A stretch of DNA of 64,000 nucleotides from an uncultured Clostridia bacterium (lineage in GTDB: Bacteria; Bacillota; Clostridia; TANB77; CAG-465): positions 1 to 64,000 of the forward strand of contig CAKPAG010000005.1 of NCBI GenBank assembly GCA_934132895.1, written 5' to 3'. Numbering within the stretch: position 1 is the first letter of the stretch; each line of letters begins with the position of its first letter. Below, in pieces: positions 9,361 to 17,692 of this stretch. The position numbers and the translations under genes were made by a program. The notes below the pieces were generated by a model, which saw only the letters and a list, made by a program, of their open reading frames with translations, did no database searches and was not told the DNA's origin.

Positions 9361-10323
9361 ATGTTAGAAGAATTTAGAAAAGCAAAAGAGTTAATAGAAA
9401 AAGCAAATAGTATATATATTGTAGGGCATGTAAATCCTGATGGAGATGCAATAGGCTCAAGTTTTGCAATGTATTTAAGCTTAAAAAAATTAGGGAAAAA
9501 TCCAACAGTTATAATGCAAAATTATTCAGATAGTTTTGCGTTTTTACCACATTTAAAAGAAACAAAAAAAGAAATTAAAGAAGATACAATTGACCTTTTA
9601 ATATGTCTAGACTCTAGTGATTTTTTAAGATTAGATTTAAAAGAAGAAGATAGATTAAAAGCAAAGAAAAAAATAGTATTTGATCATCATAAAGTTGTAA
9701 AAGAATATGGAGATGTAAACTGTGTTGATTCTAATCTTCCAGCTGCATCAGAAATGGTATTTAACTTTTTAAATTTTTTAAATCTTGAAATAGATAAAGA
9801 GATAGGAATGTATATATATACTGGACTTATGACAGATACAGGTAGCTTTAACTATTCTTCAACATTACCATCAACATTAAAAGCAGCAGCTTTTTTAATA
9901 GAAAAAGGTGTTGATTTTAGCTATATTTGTGATAAGCTAAATCATACTATGAAAGAAGCTAAACTAAAACTTATTGCAAAAACTATTGAAAATATGGAAG
10001 TATATTTTGATGGAAAACTTAGATATAGCTATATTTCGTACGAAACAATTAAAGCCTTAGGGCTTGATGATGAAGATGCAGAAGGAATGACTAATTATTT
10101 AAGATATCCTGAAGGAACAGAAGTAGCAGCATATGTTAGAGGAAAAAGTGATGGTACAAATAAAGTTAGTTTACGTTCAGGAGGAAGTGTTGATGTATCT
10201 GAAATAGCTATATCGTTTGGTGGTGGCGGACATAGCCGTGCTGCCGGATATACAATGAATGAAAGCTTGGATGTAGAAAAAAATAAACTAATTGAAATAA
10301 TAGGAGGAAAAATTAAGTGTTAA
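9361..10323 (+). CDS. nrnA: DHH/DHHA1 phosphoesterase, NrnA-like oligoribonuclease
   Basis: 320 aa from the ATG at 9361; an ATG at 9352 is only one base after AAGGGG (9345-9350) and is too close to be used. The N-terminal DHH domain shows GHVNPDGDAIGSS (residues about 20-32), a metal-ligand Asp in LICLDSSDF (about 80-88) and DHHK (about 107); the C-terminal DHHA1 domain ends with GGGGHSRAAGY (about 296-306). NrnA-type enzymes degrade short RNA (nanoRNA) and 3'-phosphoadenosine phosphate. Position between rbfA and truB is usual in Firmicutes; it overlaps truB by 7 bases. Confidence 0.9.
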   Translation: MLEEFRKAKELIEKANSIYIVGHVNPDGDAIGSSFAMYLSLKKLGKNPTVIMQNYSDSFAFLPHLKETKKEIKEDTIDLLICLDSSDFLRLDLKEEDRLKAKKKIVFDHHKVVKEYGDVNCVDSNLPAASEMVFNFLNFLNLEIDKEIGMYIYTGLMTDTGSFNYSSTLPSTLKAAAFLIEKGVDFSYICDKLNHTMKEAKLKLIAKTIENMEVYFDGKLRYSYISYETIKALGLDDEDAEGMTNYLRYPEGTEVAAYVRGKSDGTNKVSLRSGGSVDVSEIAISFGGGGHSRAAGYTMNESLDVEKNKLIEIIGGKIKC

Positions 10324-11195
10324 TACCTCAGGTTAAAAATGGAGTTTTAAATATAGATAAACCACAAGGAATTACCTCACATGATGTAGTAGATGTTATA
10401 CGAAAAATATTTCCAACTGTAAAAGTAGGACATACTGGTACTTTGGACCCTTTAGCTACAGGTGTGCTTCCAATATGCATTGGAAAAGCTACTAAACTAA
10501 GTGATGTTTTAACTTCTGAAACTAAAAAATACAAAGTTAAAATGTTACTTGGCGTAGAAACAGATACCTATGATGTTACTGGAAAGATAGTATTTGCAAG
10601 TGTAGTAAAAGAAGATGAAATATATATAAAAGAAAGAATAAAAAGGTTTATAGGAAAACAAGAACAAGTTCCACCTATATATAGTGCTATTAGAATAGAC
10701 GGAAGACATGCTTATTCTTATGCAAGAGAAGGAAAAAAACTTGAACTTCCTCCAAGAGAAATTGAAATATTTAATATAGAAAATATAAAAGTAGAGTTAT
10801 CAAAAAGAGAAGTAGAATTTGTTGTAACATGTACAAAAGGTACATATATACGAAGTTTGGTAAATGATATTGGTAAAAAAATAGGCTGTGGCGCTATAAT
10901 GATTGAACTTACTAGACTTAAGACAGGAAATTTTAAAATTGAAGATAGTATCAAGTTATATGATTTCTTAAAATTAGATTACGAAGATATGTTAGATAAG
11001 ATTATATCAATAGATAAATATTTTGAAGACAAAAAAAGAGTTAATCTTGATAAAGAAATGTATAAAGAATTCTTAAATGGAGTAAAGTTTGAAGTAGACA
11101 GTGGAGAAGGTATTGTTAGAGTATATTCAGAGAATAGATATAGGGGCTTAGGAATAATAAATGATAAAGTTCTAAAAAGATATATAATAGAGTAA
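10317..11195 (+). CDS. truB: tRNA pseudouridine-55 synthase TruB
   Basis: 292 aa. The GTG start at 10317 lies inside the end of the nrnA-like gene and is preceded by a full AGGAGG (10302-10307), indicating translational coupling. The catalytic motif GHTGTLDPLATGVLP is at residues about 39-53 with the nucleophilic Asp in TLDP; TKGTYIRSLVNDIG near 170 is the second conserved motif. It makes the T-loop pseudouridine of tRNA. Last gene of the operon; ribF and rpsO, which often follow, are not here (rpsO is at 54101). Confidence 0.95.
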   Translation: MLIPQVKNGVLNIDKPQGITSHDVVDVIRKIFPTVKVGHTGTLDPLATGVLPICIGKATKLSDVLTSETKKYKVKMLLGVETDTYDVTGKIVFASVVKEDEIYIKERIKRFIGKQEQVPPIYSAIRIDGRHAYSYAREGKKLELPPREIEIFNIENIKVELSKREVEFVVTCTKGTYIRSLVNDIGKKIGCGAIMIELTRLKTGNFKIEDSIKLYDFLKLDYEDMLDKIISIDKYFEDKKRVNLDKEMYKEFLNGVKFEVDSGEGIVRVYSENRYRGLGIINDKVLKRYIIE

Positions 11196-11228
11196 TAGTA
11201 AATATATAATGCTATTGCTCCTTTTTTT
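11190..11228 (+). terminator. Operon terminator after truB
   Basis: GAGTAATAG (11190-11198) pairs with CTATTGCTC (11212-11220) with one G-U pair, followed by seven T (11222-11228). The left arm includes the truB stop codon. Confidence 0.8.
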
Positions 11229-11229
11229 G

Positions 11230-11388
11230 TATTATAACAAGTTTACAAAAAATATATAAAAATTTATAGTAAACTTGTTACAAGCAAGTGACTTAAAAAA
11301 ACTTTAAAATTAAATTTCTTCGTAATATAATTTAAGAGTAAATAGTAATATAATATACTATTTTACTTTAAATTATACGAGATAAAAG
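11230..11388 (+). repeat. Type B leader repeat (copy 1)
   Basis: The last 115 bases are nearly identical to 34300-34466. It holds a weak promoter TTTAAA (11303-11308), 17 bases, TATAAT (11326-11331), and an inverted repeat AAATAGTA (11340-11347)/TACTATTT (11356-11363). The other copy ends with AGGAGGAG before the start, but here the same place reads ACGAG, so the ribosome site is damaged. Confidence 0.75.
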
Positions 11389-12357
11389 ATGGAAACTAAA
11401 AGTTCAAAAAAAAGCGGAATATCGCTAATCGTACTTGTAATAACAATAATAGTTATTATAATCTTAGCAGTAGCAGTAATATTATCTATTGCAAACAATA
11501 ACCCAATTGAAAATGCTAATAAAGCAAAATTTCAAAATGATTTAAAGACAATTGCAGAGGAATTAACTTTAAAAGAATCAAGTAATTATATTGACAAACA
11601 TACTGGAAAAACAACAAGCGATGTCACAATAAATAGTTTATCATCAGCAACAAAATATATTGAAAAGCTAAGAGTAGACAATGGTGTACTTTATTATAAT
11701 GATGCAAAACTTTCAGCTAAAGAAAAAGAGTGGGCAGAAGAAGTTGGAATAACAGATGGTGCTTATGTGATAGGAAATGCTGAAGATATAGGAAAAACAG
11801 TAGATGGAGTAACTATATCTGATGATGGTAAAACATTATCAGGTAAATATACAGGTACAAACAAAAATATAAAAGTAGCAGAAGGTGTAACTACTATAAA
11901 AGGATTTTTTGAAGATGGTGCTATTCCTGAAGCTTTATTTAAAGATGCAGAGAGTATTGTTTTGCCAAGTACATTAACTCGTATTGATGAATATTCATTT
12001 ATGAATAATAAAAATATTACTAGTATTAATATTCCTGACTCAGTTACATATATTGGTACTAGTGCTTTTGCTGGTTGTAATAATCTAGAAGTGGTTTTAC
12101 CTTTAAGTGTTAAAAATATTTGGTATAGTGCTTTAAATAATGTTAAAAGTGTTACATTACCAAATGATAATGGAGAAACTTTTAATATGGAGTGGTTTAA
12201 GTATAATTGGGATAATAATGCTGAGTTATATATGGTAAATAAAGTTTATGTTCATAGTACTCAGTTAAAAAAAGATGAACTTGATATAACTAATTATATA
12301 CATAAAAAGTTACTAAATGCTATAAATAATAACCAATTAGTAATATTAGATGACTAA
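11389..12357 (+). CDS. Pseudopilin-like protein with short LRR region
   Basis: 322 aa. METKSSKKSG then ISLIVLVIT and a hydrophobic helix, as in the gene at 1329; residues 82-166 are encoded by 255 bases identical to that gene. The C-terminal half diverges: it keeps only about three BspA-type repeat units (SINIPDSVTYIGTSAFAGC near 224-242) and then a unique tail. The leader is type B and lacks a good ribosome site, so expression may be low; a close relative at 34467 keeps the site. Probably a recombinant or decaying cassette. Confidence 0.8.
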   Translation: METKSSKKSGISLIVLVITIIVIIILAVAVILSIANNNPIENANKAKFQNDLKTIAEELTLKESSNYIDKHTGKTTSDVTINSLSSATKYIEKLRVDNGVLYYNDAKLSAKEKEWAEEVGITDGAYVIGNAEDIGKTVDGVTISDDGKTLSGKYTGTNKNIKVAEGVTTIKGFFEDGAIPEALFKDAESIVLPSTLTRIDEYSFMNNKNITSINIPDSVTYIGTSAFAGCNNLEVVLPLSVKNIWYSALNNVKSVTLPNDNGETFNMEWFKYNWDNNAELYMVNKVYVHSTQLKKDELDITNYIHKKLLNAINNNQLVILDD

Positions 12358-12387
12358 TTTTGTCTAAATAATATAATATATAATTAA

Positions 12388-12436
12388 AATGTGAAACAAT
12401 TTTGGTATTTAAAACTAAGAAAGTTTCACATTTTTT
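12388..12436 (+). repeat. TGTGAAAC/GTTTCACA inverted-repeat element 1
   Basis: GTGAAAC (12391-12397) and GTTTCAC (12424-12430) face each other about 33 bases centre to centre, followed by a T-run. The same arrangement with conserved flanks (TGTGAAACAA ... AAGTTTCACA) occurs twice before the Fic-type gene (61004-61044, 61073-61114). Here it may also act as the terminator of the LRR pseudopilin. Confidence 0.6.
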
Positions 12437-12483
12437 CTTTTAATTTACCAATGTTTTTTCCTAAATTCGCCATGTTAAAAGTG

Positions 12484-12512
12484 TTGACAAATATGTTATT
12501 TAAGTATAAAAT
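12484..12512 (+). promoter_or_regulatory. Promoter of the pseudopilin/FGE operon
   Basis: TTGACA (12484-12489), 17 bases, TAAAAT (12507-12512); leader of about 65 bases ending in GAGGG before the ATG at 12584. Confidence 0.65.
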
Positions 12513-12583
12513 ATTGTATATAAGTATAGTTTGATGTGTATACATTATAAATAAAATAGTTGAATAAAGAAGAGGGATTGAAT

Positions 12584-14056
12584 ATGAAAAAAGGTATATC
12601 TGTAATGTCTTTGATTGCAGCGGTTACTATTATTATGATACTACTTACTACTGTTACAGTATCTGGAATAAATACAGCACATAATGCAAAAAAAATAGCC
12701 TTTGGTGCTGAAATAAAAATGATACAAGGAGCGGTAGATGCATATTATACAGAAAATAACGCCACTTATCCTATAAAAGATAAAGCATATAGTATAAAAA
12801 TAAATAAAGTAAGTAGCAAAAATAAAATGATATTTAATAGTAATGAGGGAGAAGGAATATCTTCATTTACAGTATATGCTATAGATTATGACTTGATTGG
12901 AGTCAAAAATTTAATTTATGGAAAACCAAAAGATAAGGATGAAAACGATATATATGTTGTATCCCGTAAATCAGGTAAGGTATATTATCTAAAAGGTTTA
13001 AAAATAGGTAGTGAAACATATTATACTGTAACTGATGATATAGAAAATTTATTAAGCTATAACAGTGAAAAAAATACAGTAAACTCACCTATTATAAAAT
13101 TTGAGCCAAGTACTACAGAGTGGACAAATGATAATATTGAAATCGGTGTCAATCTTCCTAGTGATTGTCAAGTTATTTCATCAATGTATAATGATGAAAA
13201 TGTTTCACTTGATAACTTAAAAGTAGAAGAAAATGGAACTTTAATAATAAAATATTATGAAGAAAAAGAGCAATTAAAAGAGCCATTAAAGATAAAAGAA
13301 GCAAAATATATTGTTTCTAATATAGATAAAGAAGATCCAAAGGTTACAATAGATGAAGATAAATTAGTTGAGTTGAAGAGTGGAAATGATATTGGATACA
13401 TATATATCAAAAGTAAAAGTGATGATTTAAGTGGAATTAAATATTTTAAATATGATTATGGTAATTTTAATGATTTTGATAGTGCTAAAAAACATTTTCA
13501 TGCTTCTGGAATTGATGTAAAAGAAGATATAATTTTCTTTAGATCGTTTACCGAAGATATAACAATATACGCAGAGGATAATGCTGGTAATGTTAATATT
13601 CAAAAAATCACTCCTTATGGAGATATAATAAAAATAGAAGATCCATCTATATCTGCTGATGCTAGTATATATCCAGTGGTTCCAAAGGGATTTACAAAAG
13701 TAAATACAAGTATTGGTGGATGGAATTTAACTAGTGAACAAGTTACATTAAATGGTAAAACATATTATAAAGCAAGAGGTTGGAATGATGGCTTAGTTAT
13801 ACAGGATGATTTAGGAAATCAATTTGTATGGGTACCAGTAGAAATTGATGATGAGTATAAAAATGGTATTTCAAGTGATCCACTAAATATAAGCTTAACT
13901 AAATTTAAAAGAAGTAGTATCGTATATGAAGAACCTTTTGATAACGTATTAAGAAGTGATATTCCAGAGAAGAATTCATATAGAGCGCCAGAATTTGAAT
14001 ATTTAAATTGTAAAGTAATGTATATAAAAGATATTTTTGAGAGGTATATGATATGA
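12584..14056 (+). CDS. Pseudopilin-like protein with truncated FGE-type C-terminus
   Basis: 490 aa from the ATG at 12584, which GAGGG precedes. KKGISVMSLIAAV and a hydrophobic helix, then a pseudopilin helix (KMIQGAVDAYYTENNATYPI) typical of type II secretion/type IV minor pilins. The middle (residues about 245-340) has a domain ending YAEDNAGNV, seen again in the gene at 14479. Near residue 375 it begins the same formylglycine-enzyme-like domain (GNQFVWVPVE) but stops after about 80 more residues, without the cysteine/aromatic core. It therefore looks like a truncated twin of the third gene. No in-frame CGG is involved. The stop overlaps the next start (ATGA). Confidence 0.8.
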   Translation: MKKGISVMSLIAAVTIIMILLTTVTVSGINTAHNAKKIAFGAEIKMIQGAVDAYYTENNATYPIKDKAYSIKINKVSSKNKMIFNSNEGEGISSFTVYAIDYDLIGVKNLIYGKPKDKDENDIYVVSRKSGKVYYLKGLKIGSETYYTVTDDIENLLSYNSEKNTVNSPIIKFEPSTTEWTNDNIEIGVNLPSDCQVISSMYNDENVSLDNLKVEENGTLIIKYYEEKEQLKEPLKIKEAKYIVSNIDKEDPKVTIDEDKLVELKSGNDIGYIYIKSKSDDLSGIKYFKYDYGNFNDFDSAKKHFHASGIDVKEDIIFFRSFTEDITIYAEDNAGNVNIQKITPYGDIIKIEDPSISADASIYPVVPKGFTKVNTSIGGWNLTSEQVTLNGKTYYKARGWNDGLVIQDDLGNQFVWVPVEIDDEYKNGISSDPLNISLTKFKRSSIVYEEPFDNVLRSDIPEKNSYRAPEFEYLNCKVMYIKDIFERYMI

Positions 14057-14439
14057 AGAGTAAAAATTTAAAAAGATTAGGAATAAATTTAATAGCACTT
14101 ATATGTCTTATCGCTGTGATGGCTATAATTTTGGGGACAGTTGTAGTATCTTTTAATACTATATATATATCTACTAAAAAGAAAGAGTTTGCAAATGAAA
14201 TCTATACCATACAGAAAATGGCAGAAGAATATCACTTTAAATATGGAAAGTATCCAACAAATGATCAAGGTGAATTAGATTTGTATGAATTAGGTGTTAA
14301 TGAAACTAATAGGGGAAGAAAAAAGAATAATGATGAGGATGTATATACAATAGATGATAAAGGAATAGTAAGCTATAAAAAGGGTGCTGATATAGGAGGA
14401 AAAAAATATTATACTTTAGAAGAAGTTAACAACAATTAG
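14053..14439 (+). CDS. Small pseudopilin-like protein, 128 aa
   Basis: The basic leader MKSKNLKRLG is followed by INLIALICLIAVMAI, a hydrophobic helix, then an amphipathic helix and EEYHFKYGKYPT, the segment that precedes the pilin globular domain. The start overlaps the previous stop by ATGA, with GAGAGG 9 bases upstream, so translation is coupled. The C-terminal half is small and hydrophilic; the body resembles the minimal pseudopilin core without cargo. Likely a minor structural subunit for the two larger neighbours; this is inference. Confidence 0.8.
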   Translation: MKSKNLKRLGINLIALICLIAVMAIILGTVVVSFNTIYISTKKKEFANEIYTIQKMAEEYHFKYGKYPTNDQGELDLYELGVNETNRGRKKNNDEDVYTIDDKGIVSYKKGADIGGKKYYTLEEVNNN

Positions 14440-14478
14440 AAAACAGAATAAAACTAAAATATAAAGAGGTAGATAAAT

Positions 14479-16137
14479 ATGAAAAAGGGTATTACTTTTG
14501 TCGCTGTGATGGTTACAGTTGCTATTATGTTTATACTTGTATCAACCGTAACTATTAGTGCAATTAATGTAATTAATAATTCGCAAAAAACGAAATTAGC
14601 CACAGAATTAGCGTATGTTAAGGAAGCTGTAGATAATTATTATACTACAAATAACACTTATCCTATAGATGGAAGTGTAACAGTTAACTTAAACGAAGTT
14701 GAAAATGTTGATAAAAAGCAATTTGAAGGTGAAGACGGATATACTTCAGATTCAATTGTGTTATATGTTATAAATAAAGAAAAATTAGGAATTACAGAAA
14801 CTGTATATGGAAATGGAAATGTAGCAAATAAGGACATTTATGTTTTTTCAAAGAAAACTGATAGAGTATATTATCTAAAAGGACTAAAGATAGGTAGTAA
14901 AACATATTATACACTTACAGATAATTTGAAGAAGATAATAAATTATGAAGAATCGAATTTTAATAGTTCTGATGAGGAAAATAATACGAGTAGAGAAAAT
15001 AATATAAATATAGAGTTAGGCGAAAAAAAGATCTTGATTTCAGCTGATGAAAGTGAAAAGCACTATTATATTCCAGTAAAAATAACAGATGATTTGGGTG
15101 AAATAAAAATAAAAAAATTTGAAAGAGAAATCTTTTCATCGGATGAGGAGGCTAAGGTATACTTTAAGACTAACGGAATAGAATTACAAGAGGACATTAT
15201 AGAATTAAATGAAGATACTAAAGGTATAACTGTATATGCAGAAGACAATTATGGGAATTTTGCCATAAACAGCAATATATGTGTCGCAGTAATTCCTGAT
15301 GGATTTGTAGCTTCGCAAGCATCAGGTGAAACTGATGTAAATAAAGGTTTAGTTATTTATGAGGGGACTGAACCAGTAACTGATGAAAATGTAGATATTG
15401 CTAGGACAACCAGAAATCAGTTCGTGTGGGTACCGGTTAACGACTTGTCTAAATTTATAAGAGAAGACGGATATTCTGAGGGAAATAAACAAGGTTATTC
15501 ACTTGAAACTTTAGAGCCGTATAAAGAGGATGGAGCTGATGCATCAGAAGAAACCGAGTATAATGCAATGTATGAAAGTATAAAAAAATATCATGGCTTT
15601 TATATATCAAGATATGAGGCAAGTAAGAGTTCAGATGGTAAAGCTCAAAGTTTAAAAAATAAACAACCATGGGAAAATATAATATGGGGAAATACAATGA
15701 CAGACTTAAGTGGTGGCGCTGTAGAGGCTGCAAGAGCAGTTTATCCATCTACTACTTCAAGTTCGGGAAGTGCAGTATCTACACTCGTGTATGGTGTACA
15801 ATGGGATCAAACTGTAAGATGGATAAGCCAAACTGACGATTCAAATAAAAACATAGCAAAAGATAGTACAGGGAAAGGAAGTTATTGTGATGTTTCTAAT
15901 TATGTTGCTATAAGTACTGGAAGTAATGAAACATATAAACAAAACAATATATATGATATGTGTGGAAATTTAGCTGAGTGGACCATGGAAGCACCAGAGA
16001 AGTTTTCTAGGTCTATTAGAGGTGGTGAATTAACTCGAACAGGATTAATGGCTCCAATTTCAAATAGAGATGGATATTTGCCAAGTATAACTTGGGAGTG
16101 CATAGGATTTCGCTTTGCACTTTATGTAAAAGTATAA
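14479..16137 (+). CDS. Pseudopilin with C-terminal formylglycine-enzyme-like (SUMF1) domain
   Basis: 552 aa. Residues 1-30 are KKGITFVAVMVTV plus hydrophobic helix; AYVKEAVDNYYTTNNTYPI (about 50-68) is the pseudopilin core. A beta-rich linker domain ends near YAEDNYGNF (about 258). The C-terminal domain from about 275 to the end matches the FGE-sulfatase family: NQFVWVPV, FYISRYEAS, YDMCGNLAEWT, SIRGGEL and GFRFAL near the end. In the family this fold makes formylglycine or acts as a C-type-lectin-like binding domain; here, exported on a pilin stem, a binding role is more likely. A terminator follows. Confidence 0.85.
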   Translation: MKKGITFVAVMVTVAIMFILVSTVTISAINVINNSQKTKLATELAYVKEAVDNYYTTNNTYPIDGSVTVNLNEVENVDKKQFEGEDGYTSDSIVLYVINKEKLGITETVYGNGNVANKDIYVFSKKTDRVYYLKGLKIGSKTYYTLTDNLKKIINYEESNFNSSDEENNTSRENNINIELGEKKILISADESEKHYYIPVKITDDLGEIKIKKFEREIFSSDEEAKVYFKTNGIELQEDIIELNEDTKGITVYAEDNYGNFAINSNICVAVIPDGFVASQASGETDVNKGLVIYEGTEPVTDENVDIARTTRNQFVWVPVNDLSKFIREDGYSEGNKQGYSLETLEPYKEDGADASEETEYNAMYESIKKYHGFYISRYEASKSSDGKAQSLKNKQPWENIIWGNTMTDLSGGAVEAARAVYPSTTSSSGSAVSTLVYGVQWDQTVRWISQTDDSNKNIAKDSTGKGSYCDVSNYVAISTGSNETYKQNNIYDMCGNLAEWTMEAPEKFSRSIRGGELTRTGLMAPISNRDGYLPSITWECIGFRFALYVKV

Positions 16138-16144
16138 TTTTAAG

Positions 16145-16190
16145 TAGGAAACAAAGTATTAATTACAGCTTTGCTTCCTATTTTGTTTTG
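16145..16190 (+). terminator. Intrinsic terminator
   Basis: TAGGAA-CAAAG pairs with CTTTG-TTCCTA across a 12-base loop, followed by TTTTGTTTTG. It closes the three-gene pseudopilin operon. Confidence 0.8.
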
Positions 16191-16219
16191 AACATTTGAA
16201 CTTGATTTGGGGCTAATCA

Positions 16220-16248
16220 TTGACATAAGCTGTAAACCGTAGTATAAT
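16220..16248 (+). promoter_or_regulatory. Consensus sigma-A promoter
   Basis: TTGACA (16220-16225), 17 bases, TATAAT (16243-16248), 35 bases upstream of the glycosyltransferase start. Confidence 0.85.
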
Positions 16249-16282
16249 AATTTGTAGAAATGTAGCAAAAAAAGGTGAAAAT

Positions 16283-17542
16283 ATGTTGATAGAATTTTTT
16301 AAAGAAGTATTAAAGATAGTATATTATGCTGTAGATATATTTATTATTTTATATGCTATATATTATATACTAACTGGAATATTTGCTTTTATAAATAACA
16401 AGAAAAATTATATAAGAAAATATAGAGCAAAACATAAATTTGCAGTTTTAATTCCTGCACGTAATGAATCAAAAGTTATTGGTAATTTGATAGATAGCTT
16501 AAATAAACAAAATTATCCTAAAAATTTGTATGATGTATTTGTTATACCTAACAATTGTACAGATAAAACAAGGGAAGTTGCATTGCAACATAAAGCTCAA
16601 GTAATAGATTGTAAAGAAAAAGTTTCATCAAAAGGTGATGTGTTAAAATATGCATTTTCATTTTTTAAAAATAATTATTATGATTATGATGCTTACATAA
16701 TTTTTGATGCAGATAATATTGTCCATCCAGAATTTATTAGAAGGATGAATGATACCTTGTGTTCAGGATTTAAGGTAGCTCAAGGATATAGAGACAGTAA
16801 AAATCCATCTGATACATGGATATCAAGTTGTTATTCGTTATTTTATTGGGTACAAAATTATTTCTTTAATCAAGCAAGAATGAATATGCATTGGTCATCT
16901 TCAATAAATGGTACAGGATTTATGATGGCAAGAGAAGTTATAGAAAAACAAGGATTTGAAACAATTACTATGACAGAAGATGTAGAATTTGCAGCTCAAT
17001 GTGCATTGCATGGCGAAAGAATTGCTTTCGTAAGAGATGCAATAACTTATGATGAACAACCTTTAACTTTTAAAGAATCTTGGAAACAACGTAAACGTTG
17101 GTCAGTTGGTAATCTTCAATGCTTAAGATATTATTTTAATACTTTAGTAACAACAGGATTTAAGAAGAAAATTCCACAAAGCTTTGACATGGCATTGTTT
17201 TTCTTAGCTCCTTTAGTACAGGTGTTATCATTTTTAGTAATTGTACTTTTAGTCATATACAGTTTTTTAGATATACAAGTTACAGACTTTATGAAATATA
17301 TGTATGATAACAAAATTTTGTCAATACTTGTTGGATATTTTGCATGTATATTTATTTCTTTGTTTGTAGTTTTAGTAGAAAAGATAAAACTAAAAAATGC
17401 TATAAAGGGAATATTTACATTGTCTATATTTATACTTACTTGGATACCAATAAATATAGTATGTTTAGTAAAAAAGGATCTTGTGTGGGAACCAATAGAA
17501 CATCATAGGACTGTTGAGATAGAAAGCATGATAGAATCTTAA
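16283..17542 (+). CDS. Membrane glycosyltransferase family 2 (processive, BcsA/PgaC-like)
   Basis: 419 aa. One N-terminal membrane helix (about 10-35), a cytoplasmic GT-A domain with LIPARNESKVIGNLIDSL (about 54-71), DADN (about 151), TEDVEFAAQ (about 232) and QRKRWSVGN (the QxxRW motif, about 270), then about three C-terminal membrane helices (310-400). These four motifs are those of GT2 synthases that extend and export polysaccharide. It has its own promoter and terminator, with no polysaccharide genes adjacent, so the substrate cannot be named. The ATG is supported by AAAGGTG. Confidence 0.9.
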   Translation: MLIEFFKEVLKIVYYAVDIFIILYAIYYILTGIFAFINNKKNYIRKYRAKHKFAVLIPARNESKVIGNLIDSLNKQNYPKNLYDVFVIPNNCTDKTREVALQHKAQVIDCKEKVSSKGDVLKYAFSFFKNNYYDYDAYIIFDADNIVHPEFIRRMNDTLCSGFKVAQGYRDSKNPSDTWISSCYSLFYWVQNYFFNQARMNMHWSSSINGTGFMMAREVIEKQGFETITMTEDVEFAAQCALHGERIAFVRDAITYDEQPLTFKESWKQRKRWSVGNLQCLRYYFNTLVTTGFKKKIPQSFDMALFFLAPLVQVLSFLVIVLLVIYSFLDIQVTDFMKYMYDNKILSILVGYFACIFISLFVVLVEKIKLKNAIKGIFTLSIFILTWIPINIVCLVKKDLVWEPIEHHRTVEIESMIES

Positions 17543-17546
17543 CAAA

Positions 17547-17586
17547 AATAGTGCAGTAGTTTTTAATTACTGTATTATTTTTTTGT
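17547..17586 (+). terminator. Intrinsic terminator
   Basis: AATAGTGCAGTA (17547-17558) pairs with TACTGTATTATT (17568-17579), with two G-U pairs, followed by a run of T. Confidence 0.8.
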
Positions 17587-17602
17587 TATTTTTCTTTATT
17601 CA

Positions 17603-17631
17603 TTGACAAAATATGACATCTAAGATATCAT
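17603..17631 (+). promoter_or_regulatory. Sigma-A promoter
   Basis: TTGACA (17603-17608), 17 bases, TATCAT (17626-17631), upstream of the PRPP-synthetase-like gene. Confidence 0.7.
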
Positions 17632-17692
17632 ATATATAGAAATTTTTGGTTGGTAGTTGTCTAATTAGACATATATGAAAGGAGATTTTAAA

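Noticed and set aside
12584..14056. A frameshift as cause of the truncated FGE domain in the first pseudopilin gene
   Set aside because: No in-frame CGG is present, and the stop codon overlaps the next gene's start in a normal ATGA coupling, so this looks like a genuine end.
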